A stretch of 64,000 nucleotides of DNA, taken from Penicillium oxalicum. Lineage: Eukaryota > Ascomycota > Eurotiomycetes > Eurotiales > Aspergillaceae. A model generated the notes under the pieces. That model saw only the letters and a list, made by a program, of their open reading frames with translations, was not told the DNA's origin and searched no databases. The position numbers and the translations under genes are program-made. Positions 1 to 11,770 of the stretch are shown in pieces (the first letter of the stretch is position 1; every line of letters begins with the position of its first letter). The stretch is from positions 124,001 to 188,000 of the forward strand of contig NC_064650.1 of NCBI RefSeq assembly GCF_001723175.1, written 5' to 3'.

Positions 1-987
1 TTTTTCTGGGTGAAATTGCTCACAGCTAAAGGAGCTGCCAAATCCTCCCTCATACGGCGCTCATCCGTCGTTCCATTAAGTACTGCGATATGTCCCAGCG
101 CCATCACAAGTGTGTACAGTGCGGCCGCTGGGCTGATTCCAGTTTGAGTAGCAAGTTGCTGGACAGGACCGCTACGCACAAGGGCCGGGTTGGCCGTCAA
201 TGTCCAGAAGCTCTGGTAGATGATTTGATGTTCTGCACAAAATATTCGCAGCTCATAGTCAAAGGAAGTGTCACTGTAGAATCGATTCTGGACCACTGCC
301 GGCTTCACCGTAAGCTCTGGGGCTGTAAACAAAGCCTGCAACACGGGAAGAGAGCAGTTCGAGATGCCAAGATTGCGAATATAACGTGGCACATAACTCT
401 CTAGAGCGTGCCATGCCTCTTTTGTTTCGCTGATAGTCGGTAGAGGTGAATGAATCACCATGGTGTCAATATATGCATCTGATGCTGTGCCCGGGTCCGA
501 TGAGTGGCGGAGGTTAGAGAGAGATGACTTGACAGATGCATGGACTTGTTCAGTCACCGAAGCCCTGGCATCGTAGGGAATATTGTCAAGATCCTGTGCC
601 GCTACAGGGCTGAATTTGGTTTGAATCTAACCTCGGAGTCAATACAAGCATTGGGCCACTTGAACCGCTTTTTCTCTTCCCAGACACTTGGTGGACAGCG
701 ACATGACGTACATAGAGCTCTTCCCGACGGACAATATTGTCTGCAATCGCTTTGCGTATCCCCTCACCCACGAGGTGCTCTTGATAATGGCGAGGCTGTG
801 CTGCCGTGTCAACAGCTCGAAATCCCGCATTAATTGCGCTATAGACCAGGTCGGCAGTTCGTTCTTCCTTCCAGGCCGTGCCGTAGATGAATACAGGGAG
901 AACACTGAGGACAGATGGCTCTATCCCTCGTAAAGTGTACTTGTCCCACACCTTTGGGATAGATCTGGCCATGTCGGAAAATCCCAT
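1..987 (-). CDS. Aldo/keto reductase, 3' end cut by window edge
   Basis: NAD(P)H-dependent carbonyl/aldehyde reductase of the aldo/keto reductase superfamily, probably cytosolic; the substrate cannot be told. Exon 1 is 987-712, an 85-nt GT-AG intron is 711-627, and exon 2 runs from 626 and is still open at base 1, giving about 300 residues so far. The whole catalytic tetrad is visible: Asp60 (AVDTA), Tyr68 (RHYQEH), Lys96 (IQTKF, just after the splice junction) and His151 (MVIHSPL). The splice is supported because QTKF is rebuilt exactly across it. Family members are about 280-340 residues, so only a short C-terminus is missing. The start at 987 is the first ATG of the frame. No neighbour suggests a pathway; the gene could belong to a secondary-metabolite or sugar-reductase locus beyond the left edge. 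Confidence 0.88.
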
Positions 988-2630
988 GATGAGACAGTTC
1001 TCGAGAATATTTGGGTGGTTTGTCTTCGGGATTGTGCGTAGGTAGGAAATGGTTTGGCTACATTACGGCTCTTGCGAGGCGGTCAGTACAAGGAAACACG
1101 AATTGTTTGATGTCAGGTGAGGATTGGATTGTCAGTTGGTGCATCCATTTTGAAGAATCCAAAATCGCCTACCTTTCAGTAGAGGTGCGCTCACTCCCCA
1201 AGACACCACCTCATGGCCAACTTTGTCTTACTATACATATGGGCTCACATTGAATGGAATTGACCTCGGCTCCTTCTGCAGAAGGAACACATGACAATAA
1301 TCTGCACACTTTTCTGGCCTTCTTATGATGACAAACCTTCAAAAAAAGGCAGGTTCCATTGATATCTCTTTTTCGTTATCGGCGTGCTTTAGCAAGCAAG
1401 CATTTGGGTCTCAAACTTTCTGAAAAAGTGGACTCTACCTTCTATCTCCAGCCAGTGCAATACATCATCGTGCCCAGAGACGGGTTCAAAGAGCCCGGCT
1501 TGCCCGGGGTTCCCTCTAAGCGAAGTATCGATTTGGATTAGTCTTAATTCCCAAGTATACTTTCTAAGGATCTCAATGAAAATTTGAATGAAGTTTTTTT
1601 TCAAGGAGTTGGCTTGATTCTACTCCGCAGTGCTGGGATAGAGTGCAGGGTCCATCACAGTATTGCAGAGTGTCAAGGTAGGGGAGAAAAATAATAAGCA
1701 TTGGTAGGTGGAAGGTTAATCACCTAGCCATTCACCCGCAAGTCCCTGAATCACAATGTATCTTTGGACGTACAGTGGATCCCGCTTGATGGATGGTGTA
1801 GAAGCTTCTTAATTCCTTTCCACCAAATTCTTTACCGGAAATCTCAACTCTCTATACTTGAGTTCTCTAGTACTTGGTAGTCTGGATATATTTTCACGAC
1901 TTATCCCCTCCGCGATGATGTCTACTTCCATATTCTTTGACAAAGTAGGTACTGCATCAATTCAGGTATGTATGCAGCCGACAGGGGTCCTTACGTACGC
2001 CAAGAACGGCGGAGCGGCCCCGCAATAGTGGCTTAGATCGGTCAAAGCGCACATTCATTGCCTTAGGCACCAATTCTGTCTTTGCGCTGCAAAGCAGTTC
2101 AAAGCGTCTGATTTTGCTTCTCCAGTGAAGCCTAGGAAGAATGGGAGATTTCCTTTGCTCCCATGTCTGTAGCCAGAACTCTTCGCATGTCTCGTAGATC
2201 CGTAAAAAGATTATCCAGACTGGGTCATCCGTATCTTTGCTCGTAGGTATCGATCTACCGTTCCCAGCTTTAGGAACTTCAACTTCAACACATCCGTCAC
2301 AGTAACACTCTGCGTTGTCGTAGCTGTATCAGTAGTAGAGGATCGTCTCTCGCAACAGTGTGAGCTACCTAAATATAGGCTACATGAATGTTTAGATAGT
2401 AGGCAGCTCTTTTATGGTCAAAATACATTGGCTGTAGAACACTCTACCGAAGATGAGGCCTGCTGATTGATCATCGCTCCGCATTTGATGTTGATCTTTG
2501 CAGCATCTACGTGGGCTATGTCATTTAGCCGCATATACATGGCCCAATAAAAGCCACATGCTGTCATTTTGTCCAGCGAAGGGACCAAATGCATGCAGTT
2601 ATTGGAGCGTGGGGCCCATCGTGTCCATGT
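988..2630. other. Gene-free intergenic stretch
   Basis: No open frame here shows recognisable protein similarity, convincing splice sites or coding-like composition in either strand. It includes the upstream region of the aldo/keto reductase gene. I see no transposon ends or tandem repeats in it. Confidence 0.5.
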
Positions 2631-2646
2631 AGTCCCTGCAGGGACT
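2631..2646. promoter_or_regulatory. 16-bp perfect palindrome upstream of GPI-protein gene
   Basis: AGTCCCTGCAGGGACT is identical to its reverse complement and lies about 50 bp before the TATA box of the next gene. This geometry fits a binding site for a dimeric transcription factor; the factor is unknown and function is inferred only from position and symmetry. Confidence 0.35.
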
Positions 2647-2695
2647 ATTCTTGTTCACGGACGACCGGAACGTTCCTTGAAGGTATCAGGAGAAG

Positions 2696-2702
2696 TATAA
2701 AA
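2696..2702 (+). promoter_or_regulatory. TATA box of GPI-protein gene
   Basis: TATAAAA lies 118 bp before the ATG at 2814 and is followed by a C/T- and A-rich leader, the usual layout of a strongly regulated fungal promoter. Confidence 0.6.
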
Positions 2703-2813
2703 GTTACCTGAGCTGTTCATTCCAACCTCACCAAAAAATCATCATCCCACACATTCTTCTCTTTCAACCATCAATCGTTCCTCTCCAATTCTGAGAAGCT
2801 ATTAATCTTCATT

Positions 2814-3552
2814 ATGCATTTTCATCGATTCCTCACCCTCGGCGGTCTTGTTCTGGCTGGCAGCTCTGCACTTGCTGCTAAGCTAGAGAGGGACAATGTG
2901 CCAAAACGTTGCTTAGATGTCTGCGGACCTGCTCTCGACATCTCACGAAGATGTGATGATCAGAATGACAATGACGCTGCTGAAATGCGATGCATCTGCA
3001 ACGCGAATGGTGCTCAGACTCAAATCCCTATTTGTGCTGCATGCATCAACGAAAACGGTCAACACAACAGCTCTGATGGGGACCATGACCATGACCATGA
3101 CGGTGACCATGATGGGGACGATGATGGCGATAATGACAATGACCGCCGCGCACTTGGCCGCCGTGACGACTATGATGATAATGGTATGCACCTTTCCCGA
3201 TGTTTACCGGCTATATACTTTGACGCCTAGATTAACGTAACCACCTTTCTAATTCACAGAAGCCCTCCAACTTGTCGACACCTGCAAGTTCAGTACCACT
3301 ACCTACAACCCTACCTCTGCCTCTGCCACCTCTGCTGCTGGCACAATGATGACCACTACTGCCGCTTCGACCACCGGAGCAGGTGCCCGTGCAACCAGCA
3401 CTGGAGATGCTGACCGGGACTCGGACCGATCAACTGGAGCTGCCGCCACCAGCACTGCTTCGCCAACCGGCAACGCAGCAGCATTGATCGCCGCTCCAAC
3501 CATGGTCCCACTGGCTGCAGTGGTCGGTCTTTTGCCTTTTGCTTTGCTGTAG
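2814..3552 (+). CDS. GPI-anchored cysteine-rich (CFEM-like) cell-surface protein with Asp/His repeat
   Basis: Predicted secreted protein of 220 residues. Exon 1 is 2814-3183, a 76-nt intron is 3184-3259, and exon 2 is 3260-3552. A signal peptide covers about residues 1-21. A Cys-rich module follows (CLDVC, RRCDD, CIC, CAAC), with an eighth Cys (DTCKF) encoded at the start of exon 2. The eight Cys roughly follow the CFEM pattern, but spacing is not exact, so CFEM is an inference. Between the seventh and eighth Cys lies a strongly acidic Asp/His/Gly repeat (about residues 86-112) encoded by GAC-CAT hexamers. The C-terminus is Ser/Thr/Ala-rich and ends in a hydrophobic tail of about 20 residues without charged ends, as in GPI-anchored wall proteins. 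A role in wall structure or metal/haem capture is possible but unproven. Confidence 0.82.
3078..3146 (+). repeat. Imperfect GAC-CAT/GAT-GGx coding repeat
   Basis: Short tandem units of GACCAT and related hexamers encode the Asp/His/Gly-rich run of the GPI-anchored protein. It stays in frame, so length changes by unit slippage would alter the protein without breaking it. Confidence 0.7.
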
Positions 3553-4947
3553 AGTAAGACATGCTGTACTTGGACTTGGCGATACACCTTTTAGGACTCA
3601 AGAGAGTGGGGAGTAAGTTGAGCTGGATGAGAGGATCTTCGAGCTGCCCAAGTATTCTGCCGTCACAAGAGATGGATTTCATATTTGCGCAGTCCTGTTC
3701 TTGCTGTGAGGAAATACCAAGACTGGTTTGAAGCATTCCAAAATGCTGAATCTGTGCCCCCTCGCCAACATCGCGTTAATCTAGTTTCTCTCATCAAACA
3801 ATGGATTTGTCTTTTACAAAGATTTGTTTCTACCCTTTACATCGAAGAACCCGGAGTGCTATGGGGGTAGGACCGTTGGGTATAAAATGAACAATTTAGT
3901 CTCTGTACGCAGGAAAATATGCTACGCTAAGCAGTCGTTATTAGAGTTTCACGCAAGCTCAGGCTAACAATATCTCTGCCGGCGCTTCACTCGTCGATAT
4001 CACCACTGTGACTACAGCCATCTCGTCAGAATCTCGAGCGCCCTCATTTGTTGGCCATACCTCATACCATCGAGATCACAGCCGAGTCTTCGTCAGCCCC
4101 ATCATAGCACAGATCAGACAGATCAGCCTCGACCCTGATCCGGGACTTCTTCATCGCAAGCCTGAAGGACCACCGGTAGAATCAGTGAGCCTCGCTGTAA
4201 GGGCGGCTCATGTCCTAGAGGACCTTCAATAGAAGATACTGTTTGTGACCAATTTTGGACCCTGAAAGCAGCCTATCGCGCTAGTGAATTGAGTGAGTCG
4301 AGATTCGGAGCTTTCGAGCCTCCAATTCTCATTGTTGACATGAAAAGAGGGGAATTAGTGTTTTCCCTGAGAGCATCAGATACTACGGCACCATTCACGA
4401 AAAACTGGCAGGAGCAAGGCCAACTTGACGCACGACAGTTCTCAGCATGTGATCAGACTTCTCGGTCCAAGCTCTTTCCATTTTTGAGAACATGAAAGTG
4501 ATAGGAGTACAACAAACTAGCAAAGGCGGATCGTGTCCATGAGAATATTTACTGATTTGAGGCCAGACAGAGTACTTGACATACCATACTTGCCTGGGAC
4601 CTCAGGCCTATCCCAACCTCAATCAAAGCATCGTGACCTGGTCGAGCGAAGAGACTGAACCATGTCAAGATGGATATAGAGAAGAGTGAAGTTCCTATCC
4701 ACCAAATTTTTGGATAGTCAAGACGTTGTTTGTTTTTTCTGAACTCGAAGGGCTGAGGTCAAAGAGCTCATACAAATGACGCTATCCAGGCAGGAATGGA
4801 CTAGCTCCCGCTGTCATAATGAAGCCTGCTTTCCCGAACTGTCTGCTTTTTCACTCTTCAACTCTGCCAACCATCCTTACCTTTTTCATACTCAACTCTG
4901 TTCATCGCTCCAGTCAGGTTCCTTAGATTCTCTGCCTATCTTCCATT
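3553..4947. other. Intergenic stretch without a supported gene
   Basis: Holds a few open frames of 60-75 codons (for example 4008-4232 and 4289-4495, plus strand) with no recognisable similarity, no splice partners and no composition contrast. The last part is the promoter of the gene at 4948, with several C/T-rich patches. Confidence 0.45.
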
Positions 4948-6120
4948 ATGAGATCCCTCTCCAACAACCCGATGGCGGACCGTGCCTCTCTGAGGCTTAA
5001 ATACGCAAAGGCTGCCTCGGATCTCCTCAAGGCACTCAGCTCTGACCCAAAGCTCACGTACTCAAGCAATGACCTCACGAAACTCCGAGTTAGTCTTGGA
5101 TCCTTCAATCCTGTGGATCGAAATTTTATCACGTCCAACTTTTGCCTCTTCAAACCGATGTCTTCTGAGCAGGTCATGGAATACTCGCTCGATGTGTCGC
5201 AACAACCTGAAGGCACTCGCAACTTATGCAATAACTATGACGAGATGTACCAACATCCCACAGGTGTGACAGGCCGTCATCTTTCGGGCACTATGAGTGA
5301 CAACGCAGAAACCACCTTCCTTTACCTGAATAGACACGTTGAAAGCTCATACAAAAAGACAATGCACTGGCCCGAATCTCTTGCTGAAGCCTCAAATTGG
5401 AACCAAATCAGGGACGGCAACCCATTCTCAGATCTTCCATGGGGGCTACTCGGGGGCTATTCCTTGACTAGCCAGATCCCATCTTGGGATGTGCGGGCTG
5501 ATTACGAATGGCAATATGACTACCGTGACCCAGGAACGATTTACCCGCACATGATGCTCGTCATGAAAACCGGTGCAGTTGCTATCGAAGGTGAACTGCT
5601 TTTTTGCGAGCTAGGATGTATCACCCAGGTGATTCAAAATCGTTTGCAACAAAATGAATTCGAAAAGACCTCGCTTTTCCCGGTACAAGATCAGAAACGT
5701 TCTATCAGGTTTTTGATTGTATGCTAATTCAGTCTGTTTTGAACTTGATAGGTGTTGATCATCTCGCTGTTCGGACCACGCCACGGACGTCTCATTCAGG
5801 CTAGATTCAACAAGTCTGGTGTATTGAAGGTCAGGGCCTCGCCTATCTACAGCTTCGTGCGCAAGGACGAGGCACCTTGGAATCTTTTTCTACGCTATTA
5901 CGCCTGTGAGCCTCGCGATGGACCAGAGATCGAATTTGGTGACGATGAGGGGGATATTGTATCCCCGGAGACGCTCGAGTATGTTCCCCCTCTGAATGGT
6001 GCCAGCAAGAATACAAACGCACCTGTTCAGGCCCCCAAAGGCGCCCTCAATCTACTGGAATCTGAGAAGGAAAATGCTTGGCCTGTGGAAGACGAGACCT
6101 CATCATGCCATGATCTTTGA
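4948..6120 (+). CDS. Uncharacterised protein, 367 residues
   Basis: I do not recognise a named family. The best model is exon 1 4948-5682, a 69-nt intron 5683-5751 (GTACAA donor, TGCTAAT branch-like site, GATAG acceptor, phase 0) and exon 2 5752-6120. A shorter donor at 5719 would leave a 33-nt intron, too short for fungi. Joined across the intron, the centre reads SLFP then VLIISLFGPRHGRL, a Gly-Pro-Arg-His block that I weakly recall from large families of unnamed proteins in filamentous fungi. There is no signal peptide or membrane segment; the C-terminus is acidic and probably disordered. The N-terminus has a second Met at codon 9 (MADRASL), which could be the true start. Probably soluble and intracellular. 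Confidence 0.65.
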
Positions 6121-7879
6121 GTTTTGCATATTTCTGTGTTGACGAGATTCTCTAAAAGATCAGATCACTGGAGACAATTTGCACTTCGATGATGGCCTCA
6201 AAAGAGATTTAACCAAAGATTCATGAGAGTCCCGTGAGGATTATCCACAATTCTTTTCTTTCTGAAGGTACGGAAGATGTGTATTCAATCGGAGTACTAG
6301 TTCCAGTGAGCGAAAACGCGCTAACACTTTCTGTTCACAGCACAATTTCATGTTCAAGCTCGCTTAAGTGTGCGGTGATGCTATCTGGGAAAAGGGGGGC
6401 TTATTTCATACCAAGTCAAAAAGTACGCCACCTCTTCATCTATAATCCTGTTCGTCACCTCTTGCACCCACCCTATCCCCACTACAAGTTCATCGCTTGA
6501 AATTACGAGGTCGATCCTTTTATTGCTCTAGTTCAACAGCCCCAGATTCTTTTATCACTCAAATAGGAATTCCTATCCAGAATCTTTCTCTTAGACTGTA
6601 GCAACAGGTCATCGTCGTAGATTAGAGAGAAATGTTGATTTCTGCAATTGAACACAATCAATGCATGTTTTCTTTACGGGTATAGAATGGTGTATTAGAG
6701 GAGCAGCACAGAGTCCAAAGGTATACCTAAAGATGTTGGGACCAATCACGCCCGGAAAGCCTTGGTATTGGGAACTTCATGAATGCGAAGTGACCTGGTT
6801 GACACATGTTTCTCGCCCTGCTACTGATGTAAACATGCACAATAATTTTTTGATAAGCTGGCGAATGGGGAGCATGGTCATGAATAAGTCTCGAATGATG
6901 AGTTGAAATGTCCCTCTCAAGCCTTTATTCCTCCAGAAGGGACACTTTTACCACTTTCCACCGTCTCAGGTTTGATCCTGTGCAATGCCATAGAGAACTC
7001 GAGACAAGCATACCGAAATTGTCTGGAGCTTGTCCGTTCAACAGCCAAATCCTCAAATACATGGACAGTGATCATGCCGATTTCACAAAGCAATAGTGAA
7101 AGCACAGGGAATGCATTTTTCTAAAATTTGGTCGCTTCTTTTTTGACACTTACCAATTTCTATCCAGAGAAGCGGGCGATCGACCTTTAATTCCAAAGAG
7201 CTGCTGATTTTATGATCCACGTAGATTATATTCTAGTTCTATCTATGTCCATCGCCATGTAATTTGAATATTTACACCTCAATTACTCAGTATGAAGTTG
7301 CCGACATGTGAAATGAAGCGGCGAATAACATTAAAAATTGTGGAAACGATGAAAATTTCGACGCATACAGGTTGAGAGGCTTTTCTGGATGGAGGAGACT
7401 TGGTATAACCTCCGTTCTGCTAATCCAGTTACAAAGTGGAACTGACTGCTGTCTAACATTAGCAGAGTGTGGCACCTCTTGTACGAAACAGGCTGATGCC
7501 CGGTTTGAGCGTCGGCCCTCGTCGTTTATGATTCATCTGACACCAAAGTGACCACCGGCGCTTACAGGTCTTATGTCAATCATCTGGAAGAGGTCATTTG
7601 TACTAATCCGAATTTCGGATACTCCCCATTTTAATCCGTAAGCCAGCACGACCGACAGGGATCAGAGCAGCCAAGGATCGTCAAGCAACTACCTCGTGGT
7701 CCTGTGGTCTTCAGGCGGCCACGTAAGAATCAACCTACCAAAAAATGAAGAAAATATTTCTTCTCAGTGTCAGCAAGCGGATTGTCTAGTTTTTCTAGCG
7801 AAGTCCACGGTATAGTCACCTATTGATAAGCGATCCGAGTACCTACAACAATGTTAGCTCTAGTGTTTATTTATAGAAG
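6121..7879. other. Intergenic, AT-richer stretch, no gene seen
   Basis: Only short open frames (up to about 88 codons) without recognisable similarity. I cannot exclude remnants too decayed to read by eye. Confidence 0.45.
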
Positions 7880-8420
7880 AAGAAAAGAGACCGGGGGTTG
7901 TGATACTTGCCGTTGTGACCGAAGCACTGCCCCGTCGATCAACTGCGCTAGACGAAATCAGCCAGTGGCGACCTAATCAATGCAACCGCCAATGCCAGGT
8001 ACTTAAGTAAATCGTGGTTGCTATCTCTATCAAAGATATCTCGAAACAAATGATGTCCTTCCAAACGATCCCAAATTTGGCGTTTTAATAAGGGAGGGAC
8101 TGAGCCTGAGGTATAGCTCAAACACCCCTCACCAGAGCTCTGAGTATTCAAATATCGATAGCATTCCCTTAGGCCTGCTCAAATATGATCCCTAGGACTC
8201 GACAGACGTTAAGCTGGACGAAAGAGTCAGGCTCATGGATCTTTTTCAATCGTACTTCCCCAAAATAACAAGAAAACGGTAGGCCGAACCTTGGCTCTTT
8301 TCTCTTGACTGCCGATGGAATTGATGACTTTGGTAGATATTTTCCAGTGATTGGTCTCTTTCCCACCCAAGTATTCGTCGTCAGTATCATGGTGAAGTAG
8401 CGTCTGCTCTCCAATAAGCG
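7880..8420 (-). pseudogene. Decayed SRPK-like protein kinase remnant (C-lobe)
   Basis: Read on the minus strand, this region carries the C-lobe signature of fungal SR-protein-kinase-like kinases: a VQxNVxR block (from 8219), then FEQA-stop-GNAIDI-stop, matching W...DIW in the family, then after a dead intron IWDRLEGHHLF with DIFD and LADF. At least four stops interrupt it (8171-8169, 8150-8148, 7950-7948, 7941-7939); the first two sit where family members have Trp, as expected from G-to-A change of TGG. A GTGAGG donor remains at 8132, but the expected acceptor now ends in AA. No kinase N-lobe could be recognised upstream. SRPK-like paralogues are numerous in Eurotiales genomes and often decay. 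Assignment is by motif order only. Confidence 0.55.
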
Positions 8421-9926
8421 CTTAATGTGGCAGCCGCAATAACCTAGGTAAGATCTCGGAGGGTGACTTTAAGTCCTCCTTATGACCGATTTCATCGCAC
8501 ATACGCGTGCAGTCATCTATGGTATAGGGGAGAAAGAGGAGAAGATGACTTTGTGGAGGTTAGATGTCACAAGTGCACTATGGGATATACATAAATTTCG
8601 AGGTTTTTGAGGGCTCAACCCCGATGAAGGGCAAGATTGCAGACTCACGATGGACTCTCAAGGCCGCAGGGAACGTATGCATGATACCTCAGGGTCGGTG
8701 ATAGACTCAACTTGGTCCGAGCTCTGCGGAACCATGGAACAAGCGGTGTAACGAGATGGGCCGTTCCGTTTTGAACCAAAGTATGGACAAAACGGGATAT
8801 CTACCCTGTGGACTAGGTTGAGTATCTTGTTTCTTCTTATCCTTCTTCCTCCTGGCTATGTATTCACCTGCAAAGGGGAATGCCTAAAGACCCCAGAACC
8901 AAGGACTGTAACATCATATTCGGAAATGTCTTTGGTAACTCGCCCCCCTTCGGGGTGGCAAGGTGACCTAACCAGGCCTGATTGGAATTGCGCAGAGGGT
9001 CTCTCGAGATGAAGAAACCATTCCTTGTTTGGACAAGAGACCTGCTAATAGGATTTGAATCGGACTCGGTTTAACGGGATCAATGATGGTCTGAGGAGGA
9101 GCTAGGAGAGTCAGCTCCAAAAAAAACAGGCTTGGGTGGTTCAGGCAGGTAGCTGTAATGCGTGTATATAGACGGGAAAAAGGTAGGTACTACAGTAAAT
9201 GGCAACCCACGGCACGTTTGCCAGCAAAAGAAAAGGAGCTTGAGGAAGCAGTTGAGCTAGTAGAGCATTGGTTCATGGATCCAAGTGCAGTGCCACCCGG
9301 AGCTCAAAACAGTGACTCCGAAGAGAATTCAAGCTTCTGCATAGACTGCTTTGTCAGCTCATGCTAGTTATTCCAAGTACTGCACTGTGCTGATGCTCAA
9401 CGAGAGGTACAACATAACGTGCGGAGCAATGATCACCATTCCAAATGGCAATTTGGAGTACGATGGACATGAAGAAACAAAAAGGAGCTCCTCTATTCGT
9501 CATGGTACTAATGCTTCACACTAGGCAGAGTGGGCACCAAGGCCACAATAGTACCGGATACATGTTTGACCCCTTTTTAAGCCGTCAGCGTCTCGAATTA
9601 AGTATCGAGCACGAGACAAGGTGCGTCTCGAACAACGCCTCTCCCCATCGTTCGGACCAACCACTGCATAACGGCAGACGGATCGTGCAACAGTCAAGCC
9701 CCGTGTGCAATTTCGGGATACCTCCATCCGAGTATTCGAGAAGGAAATTTCTCGCCCCATCGGCGTGGTTTCTATTTCAGTTGGTGCACTATTGGCAGTT
9801 CGAGGGGAGTCCGGAACTGGAGCTGGAGTGGCTCCTGCTTTCTCGTCCCCCCTCTTTTTCTTTTCGTGCCTCTTCCCCGGCCAATCATTTCTTTGAGATG
9901 CAATTTTTTTTTAACTTTTGGTCTCG
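8421..9926. other. Intergenic stretch, possibly remains of the kinase N-lobe
   Basis: No intact gene. It is where the missing N-terminal half of the kinase remnant would lie, but I cannot read any conserved block there. Plus-strand frames at 8818-9012, 9158-9367 and 9445-9969 look like chance frames. Confidence 0.4.
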
Positions 9927-9964
9927 ATCTCAATGTTCTTTCGTTGGCGAAAGAACATTGAGAT
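9927..9964. repeat. Perfect 17-bp inverted repeat with 4-nt loop
   Basis: The arm ATCTCAATGTTCTTTCG (9927-9943) is followed by TTGG and then by its exact reverse complement (9948-9964). It lies in gene-free DNA about 110 bp before a 20-base G tract. It could be a hairpin-forming element, a tiny palindromic mobile-element relic, or an assembly fold-back. Confidence 0.9.
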
Positions 9965-10078
9965 GTTGATGAAAAGGTAGAGAGAACCAGGTACCGGGGA
10001 TTTCTCTAAGCGCACGGTGTGCTCTCATGCCTGGGTCCCGCCAGTGGCTCGGCCTTTTATTTGATTCTTTCGCGCGCC

Positions 10079-10098
10079 GGGGGGGGGGGGGGGGGGGG
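10079..10098. repeat. Poly(G) tract, 20 bases
   Basis: Uninterrupted run of G on the plus strand in intergenic DNA, preceded by CGCGCGCC. Confidence 0.95.
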
Positions 10099-11770
10099 TG
10101 GAAACAACGTGCGCATTTAGGCTGCATATCGACAGGATCTCCGGTGAGCATGACACCCCAATGGAGCTGGTATTCCTGATGCCCCGATTCGCATGGGAGG
10201 GCGATTTGTAAAGGTTCAAATGTCAAACGAACCTGATTGGTCAGCGGAGGGCTGCTTTAAGGTGACCGGGATTGGAGGACTTCTTCCAAATGACCATTCT
10301 ATGAGGAGCATTTACATGATGGGTATCATTTGCAACCGTAATTGCTCGAGTCGTCGGAGGGGGGGGGCATGGACATGAAATCCACTTGACCAACGCGCCC
10401 GCAGAAAAGGGGGTAGATCGAGGACATGGGCGGAGAAGATGGAAGATTCCGCACAAGTCAGGTTACGCGTCGAGAAAACGGTGGGTATTTTAAGTGGCGG
10501 CACTATGCTCCCTACGACTAGTCTGTGGTGCTAGAAGGCGCCGTGGAAGGTTCTGTACAAAGTCATGGAGACCAGATCCCGAAAGGCGCCAGCCTCAAAG
10601 AGAGAGAAGACGAGAAAAGCCGACAGTCTTCATGAGAAGTGGAGATGGGATTCCACAGCATCAACGGTCTTTCCAGCACCCGAGGATAAAGTACTGTAGA
10701 AAGGGGGAGAGCCAAGAAAAAAAAAGAAAAGAAAAGACCCATGAAAAATGGAGATTCATCTCCTACGAGCCGGGGCCGTTCTCGGAAGGGTAATAGGGGA
10801 GAAGAAAAGAGGCGCGGAATGATCAATCCGTCTTCCGTGTGGATCGACTGCCTTTGAGTGAACTGAAATCTACCGTATCCAGTCCGGAGTACGCACTACG
10901 CAGTATACGCTCTCAAAATCTCTTCAGGGAATAAAATCAAGAGAACAGAGTATGTATGCCTGATATGTATTACCCAGACACTCATTCAGGATGGATCGAG
11001 AGATAGAGAGTGAATGGCCGGCCATGATGGACGGACAGGACAGGAGAGGGAGGAGACCAGACGGAGGAGTGGAGAGGCGGAGTGGCATAGCTGAGACATC
11101 ATTGAACCCAAACAGCCGAAAAGGGCTCCCTGATGTGGCTAGATTGTCCAGTCTCGAAAATCCATCTCGCAATCATCTAAGGGGGGAAAAGAAGAAGTGC
11201 CGAACCTCGACGGTGCTCTGGCGTTGTTCCATCATGAGCGTGGGAGTCCGTGAACTTGGGGCACGATTGTCAGACAGCATTCGAGTACTTCACGAGAGAC
11301 TTCATGGACTTGACAAGATTAAACACAAGGATCAGAGGAGAAAGGCTTAGAGACCTGTCTACATGACGACATGGGCAGGGATGGACAGCGACGTGGGCCG
11401 ATGGAGCTGGACCAGAGGCATCGCTCAGCATTTGAAATGAATGATCTCATTCGCCACAGGCAGGACACAGGAGGAGCCTTACACGATGCCGCACATTAGT
11501 GACGCTGGGTTTGTTTGCGCGTCTGCAGACTGCAATCTGCACGATGCACATACAGACCGATTGACATCGTGCAGGACAATCTGGAATGGATCGGCCGTGA
11601 AATATAGATGACGGGATCAATCGCTCATTGGACATGCCATCCGTACTATATTTGATGAGCAGGTGTCTTCATTTACCACGGACTCGAGGCGCGTCGACCT
11701 CCAGCCCGGACTGGCTGCTCCAGGGCTCGTGGTCGTTCATGTTGTATTATTCGCGGCCTAATTCCCAGCT

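Noticed and set aside
4008..4495. Two short plus-strand frames after the surface-protein gene
   Set aside because: No similarity or splice connection; could be remnants, but nothing supports a gene.
5683..5751. 33-nt intron (5719-5751) in the unnamed gene
   Set aside because: Shorter than fungal introns; the 69-nt choice has a proper donor, branch-like site and phase.
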